From positions 7,378,001-7,442,000 of the forward strand of contig NZ_CP186274.1 of the NCBI RefSeq assembly GCF_049331405.1: a stretch of DNA of 64,000 bases, in the 5' to 3' direction. Of the stretch, positions 41,444 through 53,819 are shown piece by piece (the first letter of the stretch is position 1; each line of letters starts with the position of its first letter). The notes below the pieces were generated by a model. That model searched no databases, was not told the origin of the DNA, and saw only the letters and a list, made by a program, of their open reading frames with translations. The stretch is from PoT sp049331405 (GTDB taxonomy: Bacteria; Planctomycetota; Planctomycetia; Isosphaerales; Isosphaeraceae). The translations under genes were made by a program, and so were the position numbers.

Positions 41444-42373
41444 TCAGTGCCGTACTGAGATGGCGTGTCGGACTTCGGGCTGCTTGGGGGCATTCTTCAG
41501 GGCGATCTCGGTCCCAATCCCGGTATCGGTGTACATCTCGAGCAGGAGCGAGTGCCTGAGCCTGCCGTCGATGATGTGGGTCTTCTCAACCCCCTGGACC
41601 AGGCTGTCGAGGCAGGCCTCGACCTTGGGGATCATCCCCTTGTCGATGATCCCCTCTGCGATCAGGGATCGGCAATCGTCGGGATTCAGACTTCGGAAGA
41701 GGCTCTTGGGTTCGTTGCGATCCCGGAGAATTCCCGGGGTGTCGGTCAGGAAGACGAGCTTCTCCGCCTTGAGCGCCACGGCGACGGCCGCGGCGGCCGT
41801 GTCGGCGTTGACGTTGAGGAGCTTCTCATCCTCCCCCTCGGCCAGCGAAGGGAGAACGGGCACGACCCCCGCGAGGCAGAGATTCTCGATCGGGGCGGCG
41901 TCCACCTCGGTGACCTCGCCGACCCGGCCGAGGTCGATGTCCCCCCCCTTGCCGTCGGGCAGGGTCAGACGCCTGCCGAAGAGGCACTGGGTCGTCTTGT
42001 GGTGCAAGCCGGCCGCGCGGCCGCCATACTTGGTGATATGACGGACGATGTCGACGTTGATCTCTTCCGCCAGGACCCGGGCGACGATGTCGAGCGTGGC
42101 CTCGTCGGTGTAGCGCCTGCCCTGCACGAACCTGGCCTCGAGGCCGGCCTGCTCCATCGCGTGCGTGATCGCCTTGCCGCCGCCATGGACGACGACGGGC
42201 CGCATGCCCACCGTCTGCATGAACACGATGTCGACCAGGAGGGCCCGCAACGACTCCGGATTCTCCATGACCGAGCCGCCCAGCTTGATGACCGTGAACC
42301 GGCCATGGAACTTCCGGATATAGCCGAGCGCTTCGATCAGGACATCCGCCTTGCGGATCGCTTCTTCGTGCAC
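41444..42373 (-). CDS. argB: Acetylglutamate kinase
   Basis: 309 aa from a GTG at 42373 with GAGGAGGGG seven nt upstream; the GTG at 42391 lies within that ribosome binding site and is rejected. It phosphorylates N-acetylglutamate, usually the arginine-controlled step. Motifs: FTVIKLGGSVMEN, VVVHGGGKAIT, LNVNADTAAAAVA and the Lys in DKGMIPKVEACL. The N-terminal stretch of about 22 residues before the core is helical (EEAIRKADVLIEALGYIRKF), the type of N-helix seen in arginine-inhibited hexameric kinases, so feedback inhibition is plausible. It is the first gene of argBDF. Confidence 0.95.
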   Translation of the reverse strand: MHEEAIRKADVLIEALGYIRKFHGRFTVIKLGGSVMENPESLRALLVDIVFMQTVGMRPVVVHGGGKAITHAMEQAGLEARFVQGRRYTDEATLDIVARVLAEEINVDIVRHITKYGGRAAGLHHKTTQCLFGRRLTLPDGKGGDIDLGRVGEVTEVDAAPIENLCLAGVVPVLPSLAEGEDEKLLNVNADTAAAAVAVALKAEKLVFLTDTPGILRDRNEPKSLFRSLNPDDCRSLIAEGIIDKGMIPKVEACLDSLVQGVEKTHIIDGRLRHSLLLEMYTDTGIGTEIALKNAPKQPEVRHAISVRH

Positions 42374-42577
42374 GTCGCGTCCCCTCCTCACCGCGGCCCC
42401 ATATGACCAATGGCCAAACCACTATCATCGCGGTTCGAACCCGCGTTGTAAAGTGGTCAACGAAGGTTGACGGAGCTCGTACACCCGCCGGAATTTCTTC
42501 GTCGCAACCCCTGCTGGCATACCTTCACGTGATCCACTAGGATGTGTGAGGCATCTAAAAGGGTTGAGATTTCGTCC

Positions 42578-43048
42578 ATGCTCTTCCGCAGACGCAACTT
42601 ACGAGTCGAGCCCGATCGACCTCGGATCCTCTTCGAGCACGAAATCGACGTCACGCCCACCGGCCCGGCGCCGTCGAGGCCGACGACGGTCTATTCCAGC
42701 GATCAGCGCCTCCTGGCGAACCCCTTCCTGGCGGTTCTTGTCCTGCTCCTTTGGGGGACCTGCTTCCGCTTCGCGTTCCTGATGAGGGATCCGAGACAAC
42801 TGGTCGTGCTGCTCGCGCTGCTGCCCGCCGTTCCACTCTTGCTACAATACCACTGTCTCGACTGCGGCAAGACCGGCACGTTCATGAGGTGGAAGCGGCA
42901 TGCCTGTGCCCCGGTTATCGCACGCAGTATGTTACCGGCCCGGCGAGGTTTGTTCCGCCTGCCGACGCCGACCGTACAGATGATCGCCTGGGGCTATGTG
43001 CTGGCGGTCGTCGTGCTGCTCTGCTTCATCGCAGGGATGCGGTGGTGA
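42578..43048 (+). CDS. Small membrane protein with a Cys-x2-Cys motif
   Basis: 156 aa from the ATG at 42578; weak ribosome binding site. A basic N-terminus is followed by hydrophobic segments at about 60-77, 85-98 and 132-152 (LAVLVLLLWGTCFRFAFL, LVVLLALLPAVPLLL, IAWGYVLAVVVLLCFIAG). Between the second and third lies CLDCGKTGTFMRWKRHAC, which could bind a metal as a half zinc ribbon. Not recognised as a named family. It is divergent from argB and 380 bp before metH. Confidence 0.6.
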   Translation: MLFRRRNLRVEPDRPRILFEHEIDVTPTGPAPSRPTTVYSSDQRLLANPFLAVLVLLLWGTCFRFAFLMRDPRQLVVLLALLPAVPLLLQYHCLDCGKTGTFMRWKRHACAPVIARSMLPARRGLFRLPTPTVQMIAWGYVLAVVVLLCFIAGMRW

Positions 43049-43426
43049 CCTGCCCTAAGGCCTTTTGCGAATCGACGTTGAAACCGGTCCACGCCAGTCG
43101 AAGATTTCATCGGAAAGTTTCGACCATGCCGGTCGTACGAGATTGGCCAGGCTTGACAGTCGCGATGGGGCCTCAAGATAATTCGATCGCTCGCAAGTGC
43201 CCCGTCGGACGTCCGGACCTGGCCTGCAGGTTCCGACACGAGAACGGGTTTTCACGGATTGGACCAGGGATGGTGAGCGGACGAGTTCAGCCGCCGAATT
43301 CTGAGGCCCTTGATTTCCTCGCCGAGCCGATGCAACGGCTTGTGCCCGGGGCTACCGAGCTATTCCTTAAAAAGTGCGCCCCCGTCCCACTTCCTTTCCT
43401 CCTTTGATCATCAAGACGGTTCCATC
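43049..43426 (+). promoter_or_regulatory. Structured 5' region of metH
   Basis: No gene in 378 bases. Two potential RNA folds were found by eye. 43201-43248 is nested: CCCGT/ACGGG outside, then GTCGGA/TCCGAC, then ACCT/AGGT. 43318-43359 is closed by CTCG/CGAG and contains AGCCG-ATGCAA-CGGCT. GGGGC at 43348-43352 could also pair with GCCCC at 43378-43382, forming a pseudoknot. The first may instead terminate the upstream gene. Sequence motifs of known cobalamin, SAM or SAH riboswitches were not convincingly matched. Confidence 0.35.
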
Positions 43427-47155
<3,729 letters not shown>

Positions 47156-47192
47156 CGTAGAGAGCGACGTTTCTCCGTTAAACGACGCTCAC

Positions 47193-47240
47193 ACGACGAC
47201 GGGATGTCCGGGCCAGCGAGCCCGGATATCCCGTCGTCGT
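47193..47240. terminator. Long hairpin after metH
   Basis: A 20-bp stem, 47193-47212 against 47221-47240 (outer ACGACGACGGGAT with ATCCCGTCGTCGT, inner GTCCGGG with CCCGGAT, one G-T pair), with an 8-base loop, 37 bp after the stop. No T-run. Confidence 0.75.
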
Positions 47241-47357
47241 ATCCATGCGCCTCGAAAATTTGCCCCGGTCCCGGGAATGGGCGTAAGATAACACTATTCA
47301 AGGTTCGACCACGCGTCGGCCGGGCCGCAATGCCATTCGCAGCGCTCGAGGTGCAAC

Positions 47358-47849
47358 ATGAAACGACTCTGGCCGGTCGCTTACGTCCTGATCGCGTCGA
47401 CGAGTCTCACCCTGGTGGCCTTTGCCCAGGACCCCTCGTCGTCGACCACGACCACCAATCCGTCGGCGACCACGCCCACGCCCGCCAAGAAGGCCGTGAC
47501 GCGTACGCAAGCCCGCCAGAGGCGGAGCATCGTCCATCACTACCCGTACCCCTATCCGGGCTACTACCATAGCGACCGGAACGCGGGTTGGAGGAATCCG
47601 GGGGGCGTCGGCCGATACGGTGATTACTATCCGGCCGGTGATCGTTTCCAGGCCAACGACAACGTCGAGCGTGACCCCGTCAGCCCGGCGACCTTCGGCA
47701 ACGGCGGCATACCCTCGCGGGATGAGCAGCTCCAGGCGCAGCAGATCGGCGTCCAGAAGGATCGGGTCATGCAGGATCATATCGACAACTATGCACGGCC
47801 TTACTACGGGTACGGCTTCGGCGTCGGTTATTTCGGCGGCTACTACTGA
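47358..47849 (+). CDS. Small secreted Tyr/Gly-rich protein
   Basis: 163 aa; GAGGTG five nt before the ATG. The signal peptide is VAYVLIASTSLTLVAFAQ. The mature part begins with a Ser/Thr/Pro stretch, then a basic segment (KKAVTRTQARQRR), Tyr/Pro/His repeats (HHYPYPYPGYYHS) and ends YYGYGFGVGYFGGYY. It is probably extracellular and disordered or adhesive; the family is not recognised. Closed by a strong hairpin. Confidence 0.65.
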   Translation: MKRLWPVAYVLIASTSLTLVAFAQDPSSSTTTTNPSATTPTPAKKAVTRTQARQRRSIVHHYPYPYPGYYHSDRNAGWRNPGGVGRYGDYYPAGDRFQANDNVERDPVSPATFGNGGIPSRDEQLQAQQIGVQKDRVMQDHIDNYARPYYGYGFGVGYFGGYY

Positions 47850-47892
47850 GCCAAGAGGCCCGGAGATCCGTCTCGTAGGCGATCGAAAACGA

Positions 47893-47927
47893 ATGGGCCT
47901 GGGGAGTCGTGGACTCCCCAGGCCCAT
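47893..47927. terminator. Perfect 16-bp terminator hairpin
   Basis: ATGGGCCTGGGGAGTC (47893-47908) and GACTCCCCAGGCCCAT (47912-47927) around GTG, placed between the convergent secreted-protein and EF-G-like genes. AAAC and GTTT flank it. Confidence 0.8.
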
Positions 47928-47951
47928 CGCGTTTCGAACCCACGCTTTGGA

Positions 47952-50024
47952 TTATTCCTCCTCGATACCCGCGCGTGCCTTGGTCCAGCGGTCGACGATG
48001 GTGTGCTGGACGTTGGGAGGGACGGGCTCGTAAGAGTTGAACTCCATCGTGAACGTCCCCTGCCCGCCCGTCATGCTCTTGAGGTCCGTCGCGTACCGAA
48101 GGACCTCGCTGAGGGGTACGTTCGCCTGGATCGTCTGGATCCCGCCCGACTGGGTTTCCATGCCGGTGATGTGGCCTCGTCGTGTGGCGAGGTCGGCCGA
48201 CACGTCGCCGAATTTCTCGAGCGGGACATTCACCTCGAGGTTCACGATCGGCTCGAGGAGCACGGGCCTGGCGTCATTGAAGGCCTTCCGGAATGCGGCG
48301 GCTGCGGCCGTCTTGAAGGCCTGCTCCGAGCTATCGACCGCGTGGTAGGAGCCGAAGAAGACTTCGGCCTCGACGTCCACGACCGGGTTCCCGGAGATGA
48401 CCCCCTTCTCCAACTGTTCCCGGATCCCCTTCTCCACCGCCGGGATGTACTGGCCGGGGATGACCCCCCCCTTGATCGCGTCGACGAAGCGGAAGCCCTC
48501 GCCGCGGGCCCTGGGCCGGATTCGGAGCTGCACGTCCGCGAACTGACCCCGGCCTCCCGTCTGCTTCTTGTGACGATGGTGCGACTCGGACTCGCCCGAG
48601 ATGGTCTCGAGGAACGGGACGTGGGGAACATGAGTGTTGACGTCGAGCTTGAACCGGCTCTTGAGCCGATTCTGGATCACGTCGAGGTGCAACTCGCTCA
48701 TGCCCGAGATGACCAATTCGTGCGTCTGGGAGTCGCGTCGGAAGGTGAAGGTCGGATCCTCGTCGGCAATCTTGGTGAGGCCGGCGGAGATCCTCGGCTC
48801 GTCCTCGCGGGTCTTGGGCTCGACCGCCCTGGGGACCATCGGCGTCGGGAACCGGATCGGCTTCATGACGAGGTGGGTCGCGTGGCCGTTGCCCGCCGCC
48901 GTGACGGTGTCGGAGATGTGCAAGTCGTCGAACTTGGTGACGGCGATGATGTCGCCGGCGATCGCCTCCTTCACCTCTTCCTGGGTCTTCCCTTGGAGCC
49001 GATAGATGTGGCCGGGCTTGCTCGTCTTGCCGGTCCGCATGTTGAGGAACGTCGTGTCGCTGGCCACCCGGCCCGAATGGATGCGTAGGAAGCACATCTT
49101 GCCCATGAACAGGTCGTTGGTCGTCTTGAAGACCTGGGCGACGAGCTCCCCGTCCTCGTGGGGTTCGAGCTCGACCTCGGAGTCCGCCTCGTCGTCCCGA
49201 GAGGCCATCCGGTGGACGTCTGTCGGGTTCAACGTGCAGGTAGAGAGGAGTTCCAGTAGTTCTCTCAGGCCGATGTCCTTGCGGGTGGAGACGCAGACGA
49301 TCGGCACGAGCTGGCCCGAGGCGATGGCGTGACAGGCGGCGGTTCTCAACTCGTCGAGGGGGAGTACTTCGCCTTCGAGGTATCGGTTCATGAGGTCTTC
49401 GTCGGTCTCGACGATCTGCTCGACGACGAGCTGATACGCCTCGGCCGGGTGCATCGGGCATCCTTCGGGGACGTCTTCCGGCGGGTTCAGGGCGTCGATG
49501 ACCCTGGTGAAAGAAGAGCCCAGGCCGTCGGGGACGAAGAAGGGGACGCACTGGGGGCCGAACGCCTCGCGAATGTTCTCGAGCACTCCCATGAAGTTGA
49601 CGTTGTCGCCGTCCATCTTCGTGAGCGCCAGGAGTCGTCCGAGCTTGAGCCTGGTGGCTTCCTGGAAGATCTTGCGCGTGTTGAACTCGACTCCCGCCGA
49701 GGCGGCGATCGTGAGCACGACGTTCTCGACCGCGGCGAGCCCGCTCAGGGCGTTGCCGATGAAGTCGGGATATCCGGGGGTGTCGATCAGGTGGATCTGC
49801 TTGTCTTCCCACTCGAGGTGGACGAGGTGGGAGTCGATGGTGAAGTGGCGACGTCTCTCCTCGTCCTCGACGTCGCAGATACTCGTCCCGTCATCGACCG
49901 AGACGCGACGGTCGATGGCGCCCGCGGTATAAAGTAGGGCGTCGGCAAGGCTTGTCTTGCCCGACGCCCCATGTCCAGCAAGGGCAATGTTCCGGATGTC
50001 GCTGATGTGATAGGTCGTGGTCAT
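47952..50024 (-). CDS. Elongation factor G paralogue (EF-G2-like)
   Basis: 690 aa translational GTPase with the EF-G domain order. G1 is AGHGASGKTS, G3 is DTPGYPDF and G4 is TKMD in place of NKxD. The switch region reads EDEERRRHFTIDSHL, where canonical EF-G has ERGITI, so effector contacts differ. Domain IV (GRGQFADVQLRIRP, then KGGVIPGQYIPAVEKG) and V (RRGHITGMETQSGG) are present. The departures point to a paralogue of the EF-G2/EF-G-like group rather than the main elongation factor encoded with the rps genes. Its role (ribosome recycling, stress or none known) cannot be deduced. GGGAG precedes the ATG. Confidence 0.88.
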   Translation of the reverse strand: MTTTYHISDIRNIALAGHGASGKTSLADALLYTAGAIDRRVSVDDGTSICDVEDEERRRHFTIDSHLVHLEWEDKQIHLIDTPGYPDFIGNALSGLAAVENVVLTIAASAGVEFNTRKIFQEATRLKLGRLLALTKMDGDNVNFMGVLENIREAFGPQCVPFFVPDGLGSSFTRVIDALNPPEDVPEGCPMHPAEAYQLVVEQIVETDEDLMNRYLEGEVLPLDELRTAACHAIASGQLVPIVCVSTRKDIGLRELLELLSTCTLNPTDVHRMASRDDEADSEVELEPHEDGELVAQVFKTTNDLFMGKMCFLRIHSGRVASDTTFLNMRTGKTSKPGHIYRLQGKTQEEVKEAIAGDIIAVTKFDDLHISDTVTAAGNGHATHLVMKPIRFPTPMVPRAVEPKTREDEPRISAGLTKIADEDPTFTFRRDSQTHELVISGMSELHLDVIQNRLKSRFKLDVNTHVPHVPFLETISGESESHHRHKKQTGGRGQFADVQLRIRPRARGEGFRFVDAIKGGVIPGQYIPAVEKGIREQLEKGVISGNPVVDVEAEVFFGSYHAVDSSEQAFKTAAAAAFRKAFNDARPVLLEPIVNLEVNVPLEKFGDVSADLATRRGHITGMETQSGGIQTIQANVPLSEVLRYATDLKSMTGGQGTFTMEFNSYEPVPPNVQHTIVDRWTKARAGIEEE

Positions 50025-50117
50025 GGCGTCTCGACTCCCTTTGCGATTGGGTTGAGCTTACCGCCTTGGACCGGCGACCAGAGCACCCGGAAAGGAGGCG
50101 AGACGCACGAGGCTCGC

Positions 50118-50849
50118 CTAGGGTGCGATGGAATGATCGCCGGCCCGCTCCCGGGCTTCGCGTAGCCCGAAGCGACCGTCATAGAGGGCACGCCCGACGA
50201 TGCATGCCGCGATCGGCAAGGCCGCCAGGTGGGCCAGATCCTCCAAGCTGCCGACTCCCCCCGATGCGATCACCGGGTTCTTGAGGCGCAGGGCGAGCGC
50301 TCCCGTCGTGGCCAGGTTCGGCCCTTCGAGCATCCCGTCGCACGCGATGTCGGTGTAGACGACGCCGCCGAGCGGCAAGTCGTCGAATTGCTCGGCCAAG
50401 GCTGTCGCCTCGACCGACGAGACGTCGAGCCACCCTTCGGTGGCGACCCGGCCGTCCCTGGCGTCGAGCCCGAGGACCAGCCGGCTCGGGTATTTGAGGG
50501 CCATCGCGCGGAACCAGGCCGGGTCCTTGAGCGCCTGGGTGCCGACGATCACCCGCTCCAAACCGGCATCGAGCCAGGTCGCGATCGTCTCCTCGTCGCG
50601 CACGCCGCCGCCGAGCTGGCAGGGGACTTTGACACGGCCGAGGATGGAACGGACCGCCTCGATATTGACGGGACGCCCGGCTTTGGCGCCGTCGAGGTCG
50701 ACGAGATGGATGCGGCTCGCCCCCTCCGTCTCCCAGCGCGCGGCCATGGCCGCGGGATCATCACCGAAGATGGTCTCTTGGTTATAATCCCCTTGGCGGA
50801 GACGTACGCAGCATCCACCCCTGAGGTCGATGGCAGGGATCACTTGCAT
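50118..50849 (-). CDS. hisA: ProFAR isomerase (phosphoribosylformimino-AICAR ribotide isomerase)
   Basis: 243 aa starting MQVIPAIDLRGG at 50849; a GTG at 50858 is an alternative. The TIM-barrel enzyme opens the ribose of ProFAR in histidine biosynthesis. Visible: the first catalytic Asp in AIDLRGGCCVRLRQGD, CQLGGGVRDEETI and RVIVGTQALKDP for one phosphate site, the second Asp in VVYTDIACDGMLEGPN and ASGGVGSLEDL for the other. HisH is encoded 105 bp upstream on the same strand. hisF is not in the window. Confidence 0.95.
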   Translation of the reverse strand: MQVIPAIDLRGGCCVRLRQGDYNQETIFGDDPAAMAARWETEGASRIHLVDLDGAKAGRPVNIEAVRSILGRVKVPCQLGGGVRDEETIATWLDAGLERVIVGTQALKDPAWFRAMALKYPSRLVLGLDARDGRVATEGWLDVSSVEATALAEQFDDLPLGGVVYTDIACDGMLEGPNLATTGALALRLKNPVIASGGVGSLEDLAHLAALPIAACIVGRALYDGRFGLREARERAGDHSIAP

Positions 50850-50954
50850 GATCTTCACCAGAGCTTCCGCGACCCTTCAAGTAAATTCACTCTAGCCGCG
50901 CCGGCGCGGGGTCGCAAGGACCATTCGCTCCGGCATCCGAGACGAGGGTCGTCG

Positions 50955-51560
50955 TCAAAGGGCGGCGAAATTGGCGTACATGGCAAGGCCCACACGCTGG
51001 CTCTTCTCCGGGTGGAACTGGCAGGCCATGAGGTTGTCTTGCCAGACCATGGCCGTGAAGGGCTTGGGGTGATCGGCCTCGGCGGCGACCACCTCCCGAT
51101 CTTCGGGGACGGCGTGGTAGGAGTGGACGAAATAGACGGAGGGATCGGGCTCGAGGCCGGCCAGCAGGGGGGCCGGCTTCCGGACTCGCAGGTTGTTCCA
51201 ACCCATGTGCGGGATCTTGATGCCGGGAGACGGGTCGAACCGGACGACGCGGCCCCGGATGAGGCCGAGCCCCTCATGACGGCCGTCTTCCTCGCTGACG
51301 TCGAAGAGGAGTTGCAGGCCCAGGCAGACCCCGAGGCAAGGCTTTCCGGCGTTCGCCGCGTCCTTGAATGCATCGCCGAGCCCAGTGCGTCTGAGTTCGG
51401 CCGCCGCGTCGGCGAAGGCTCCCACGCCGGGGAGGATCACTTTCTTCGCGTTACGGACCCGGTCGGGGTCCGAGCTGATCTCCGCCGCGTGCCCCACCGC
51501 TTCGAAGGCCTTCTGGACGCTCCGAAGGTTGCCCATCCCGTAGTCGATGATGACGATCAT
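50955..51560 (-). CDS. hisH: Imidazole glycerol phosphate synthase glutaminase subunit
   Basis: 201 aa from the ATG at 51560 behind AGGAAC; the longer frame upstream lacks support. HisH hydrolyses glutamine and passes ammonia to HisF. The class I glutaminase triad is visible: the nucleophile in KPCLGVCLGLQLLF, and His and Glu in CQFHPEKS. MIVIIDYGMGNLRSVQKAF opens the protein as in all HisH. It precedes hisA, and the two are likely one transcript. Confidence 0.96.
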   Translation of the reverse strand: MIVIIDYGMGNLRSVQKAFEAVGHAAEISSDPDRVRNAKKVILPGVGAFADAAAELRRTGLGDAFKDAANAGKPCLGVCLGLQLLFDVSEEDGRHEGLGLIRGRVVRFDPSPGIKIPHMGWNNLRVRKPAPLLAGLEPDPSVYFVHSYHAVPEDREVVAAEADHPKPFTAMVWQDNLMACQFHPEKSQRVGLAMYANFAAL

Positions 51561-51758
51561 GGTTCCTGCTTCAATGACGACCGAGCCTTTGCCTCGGCAA
51601 CGATGGTACCAGGAGTCCTCGTCGGTCGCCATCGCACGAGGCGGAACCTCCAGGGCTGGATGACGTTTCGTCCAGCCTCGGGCCGCCCGGGAGTGTTGAA
51701 GGGCCGACACCAAAGGCGGAGGCTCGACCGACCTTGGAGGTTCGTGTTCAGGCTCGGA

Positions 51759-52343
51759 TCAGCGCGTCGTCTGGGACGGCTCCGAGGTCCCCTTCGCGAC
51801 GGGGAGCCACTTGCCGGGGTCGTCGAAACGAGTGTCGGTGTGGCCGCTCGACTCGGACTTCGGGCGCATCCTTGGACGTGGCGGCGGGATTTCCTCATCC
51901 TCGTCAAGGTCGATCGGCTCTTCGATCCGGTTCGGGATCTGGGCGAACGGCGGCTTGCGCTTCTTCCGGCTGGATTGGCCGGCGGGGATGGTGGTCGCCG
52001 AATCCGGGTCGTCGGCCGAGCGTCTCGAGGTCTTGGTACGGATGTCCTCGGCGTCGATGCCGTGCTTGCTCAGCTCGTAGCGGGCGTTATCGAGCCGGGC
52101 CTTGAGGTCGCCGTTGTCCGACTGCTCCTGGACGAGCTGGTCCTCGATCTCGCGGTTCTGCTCCTTGAGCTGGGCGACCTCGGTCCGTAGCGACTCGTTC
52201 CGGAACTCGAGCTGGCTGACGCTCGTCTTGAGCGAGCCCAGCATCGCTTGCCGGGGGAACAGGCTATCCGTCTGGGCGCAGCCGGACAGGACGCCGGTGG
52301 CGATCAGGAACGGGGCGATCTTGCGAGCATGGCCGGTCAACAT
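51759..52343 (-). CDS. Coiled-coil lipoprotein
   Basis: 194 aa. The lipobox LSGC (Cys22) predicts lipidation. Residues 35-95 form a coiled coil (LKTSVSQLEFRNESLRTEVA, then QLKEQNREIEDQLVQEQ). The last 80 residues are Pro/Arg/Asp-rich, probably disordered, with an acidic patch DLDEDEEIPPP. Family not recognised. It lies between a LapA-like gene and hisH, all on the minus strand; a link to cell-envelope or prepilin functions upstream is conceivable but unproven. Confidence 0.7.
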   Translation of the reverse strand: MLTGHARKIAPFLIATGVLSGCAQTDSLFPRQAMLGSLKTSVSQLEFRNESLRTEVAQLKEQNREIEDQLVQEQSDNGDLKARLDNARYELSKHGIDAEDIRTKTSRRSADDPDSATTIPAGQSSRKKRKPPFAQIPNRIEEPIDLDEDEEIPPPRPRMRPKSESSGHTDTRFDDPGKWLPVAKGTSEPSQTTR

Positions 52344-52400
52344 CGGAGAAACCTGGCCGACTTCGGCGTAGCTGGAGTCAAGGACGAGTCCGCAGTCCCA

Positions 52401-52793
52401 TCAGGACCAATGCGAGTCGGAAAAACCATCCGACGTCTTGGCGGCGTAATCCGAAGGGGGACGTTCCTCATTCAAATCCGCGGAACGGTCGTTGGCCCGG
52501 GTTCCCTCCCAGGTCGGCTGCTGACCCGGATTGCGACGACGCTTCAACGTGTGGATCAGGGTGAGGGTCAGGGCCGAGACGACCGCGCCGACGAGGGCGC
52601 TCAGGAGGATGATCAGGCCGAGCGAACTGGAGAAATTCCCCAGGCCGAACGGGAAAGCCACGGTCACCGGGGCGTTATTCGCCCAGACGAACCAGAGCAT
52701 CATGCCGAGGACCATCGCCAGCGCGACGAGCTTGCGATAGATCCAGAAATTTTTCACGATCGATGGACGACGCCCTTTGTAGGGGGATTTCAC
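52401..52793 (-). CDS. LapA-like (DUF1049) small membrane protein
   Basis: 130 aa from a GTG at 52793 behind GGAGGAGG; the longer frame has no ribosome binding site. Two membrane helices (KLVALAMVLGMMLWFVWA and SLGLIILLSALVGAVVSALT) flank the short NNAPVTVAFPFGLG loop, as in LapA-domain proteins, which in E. coli take part in lipopolysaccharide assembly control. The C-terminal 45 residues are polar and variable. It follows the prepilin peptidase gene by 47 bp. Confidence 0.78.
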   Translation of the reverse strand: MKSPYKGRRPSIVKNFWIYRKLVALAMVLGMMLWFVWANNAPVTVAFPFGLGNFSSSLGLIILLSALVGAVVSALTLTLIHTLKRRRNPGQQPTWEGTRANDRSADLNEERPPSDYAAKTSDGFSDSHWS

Positions 52794-52840
52794 GTTGCGC
52801 CTCCTCCGACTTCGTTGATCCGACGGGGTGGCCGCGTAAG

Positions 52841-53779
52841 TCACGGTTCGAGGCCCATCAGCCACAAGGGTAGCACGCGGAGCGTCTCGAAGAGCTCGCG
52901 GGCCCAAAGCGGCCAGAGCCATCTCCAGGAGAAAACGAGCGCGACCGCCGCCATGCTCAGGTAAGGCCCAAAGGGGAGTTCGCGGTCGGCGCTCGAGGAT
53001 TTCTTCCCGCTCAGAACTTTGCCCACATATTTCACGAGTTTCCAGAGGGCGTGTGCGATCCCCAGGAAGGGCCCGAGGAAGAAGGCCAGGACCGCGGCCT
53101 GCCAGCCGAGGAAGGCGCCGATCATCGCCATGAGCGTGACGTCGCCGAATCCCATCGCCTCCCTGCGGAAGATCACCGAAGCCGTCTGCCTGATGAAGAA
53201 CGGGACCCCCCCGCCGACGATCAGGCCGATCATCCCCACCCAGAATCCGCCCCAGGGAGTCGTCGCCGTCGCCGGTTCGAGGCGAATCCAGGGGCAGATG
53301 GTGCCCATGACGAGCGCGGTCACCATCCCGAGGACCGTGACCTCGTCGGGGATGATCATGAGGTCATAGTCGATGAACGTCGCCGTCACCAGTAGCGCGA
53401 TCAGGATCGCGTGGAAGAACAAGACGGCGAAGCTGGTGAGCGGGACCTCACCTGCCCAGGTCCTCGGCCCGAGGACCACTTCCACGACGTACGTGATCGT
53501 GAACAGCAGACCGACCAGGGCTTCGACGAGCGGATATCGGCTCGAGATCGGGTCCCCGCAGCCCCGGCACTTACCGCCCAGGAGCACCCACCCGAAGATG
53601 GGGATGTTGTCCCTGGCGGCGATCGAGTGCCAGCACTTCAGGCAATGCGACCCCGGCCAGATCACGCTCTTCTGCCAGGGGAGGCGGAAGACGCAGACGT
53701 TGATGAAACTGCCGACGACGGAGCCGAGGGCAAAGATCCAGGCGCCAATCAGGAGTATGACCCACCACGTCAATGGCAC
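52841..53779 (-). CDS. Prepilin peptidase (A24 aspartic, PilD/GspO type)
   Basis: 312 aa from a GTG at 53779. This membrane aspartic protease cleaves and often methylates type IV pilin-like precursors such as the DUF1559 pseudopilin at 10344. Visible: GSVVGSFINVCVFRLPW at the start, the zinc-type pair CLKC and CRGC in the cytosolic N-terminal domain, and the two catalytic aspartates in TFIDYDLMIIPDE and MGFGDVTLMA. Eight or so membrane helices. Slightly longer than usual because of an internal loop (ATATTPWGGF) and the C-terminal extension. It follows aroK by about 40 bp. Confidence 0.93.
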   Translation of the reverse strand: MPLTWWVILLIGAWIFALGSVVGSFINVCVFRLPWQKSVIWPGSHCLKCWHSIAARDNIPIFGWVLLGGKCRGCGDPISSRYPLVEALVGLLFTITYVVEVVLGPRTWAGEVPLTSFAVLFFHAILIALLVTATFIDYDLMIIPDEVTVLGMVTALVMGTICPWIRLEPATATTPWGGFWVGMIGLIVGGGVPFFIRQTASVIFRREAMGFGDVTLMAMIGAFLGWQAAVLAFFLGPFLGIAHALWKLVKYVGKVLSGKKSSSADRELPFGPYLSMAAVALVFSWRWLWPLWARELFETLRVLPLWLMGLEP

Positions 53780-53819
53780 GATTTAAGCCCCGACCCCCGT
53801 CACGTCGTCGATCGAAGTC

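Noticed and set aside
42429..42445. tRNA T-arm look-alike (CGCGG-TTCGAAC-CCGCG)
   Set aside because: The stem and loop fit a T-arm, but no matching acceptor stem, anticodon arm or D-arm could be placed on either side.
43310..43426. Known SAM, SAH or cobalamin riboswitch before metH
   Set aside because: The leader is foldable, but none of the conserved core sequences of these classes (for example the B12 box or the SAH GAGGAGCG core) is present; kept only as an unassigned structured leader.
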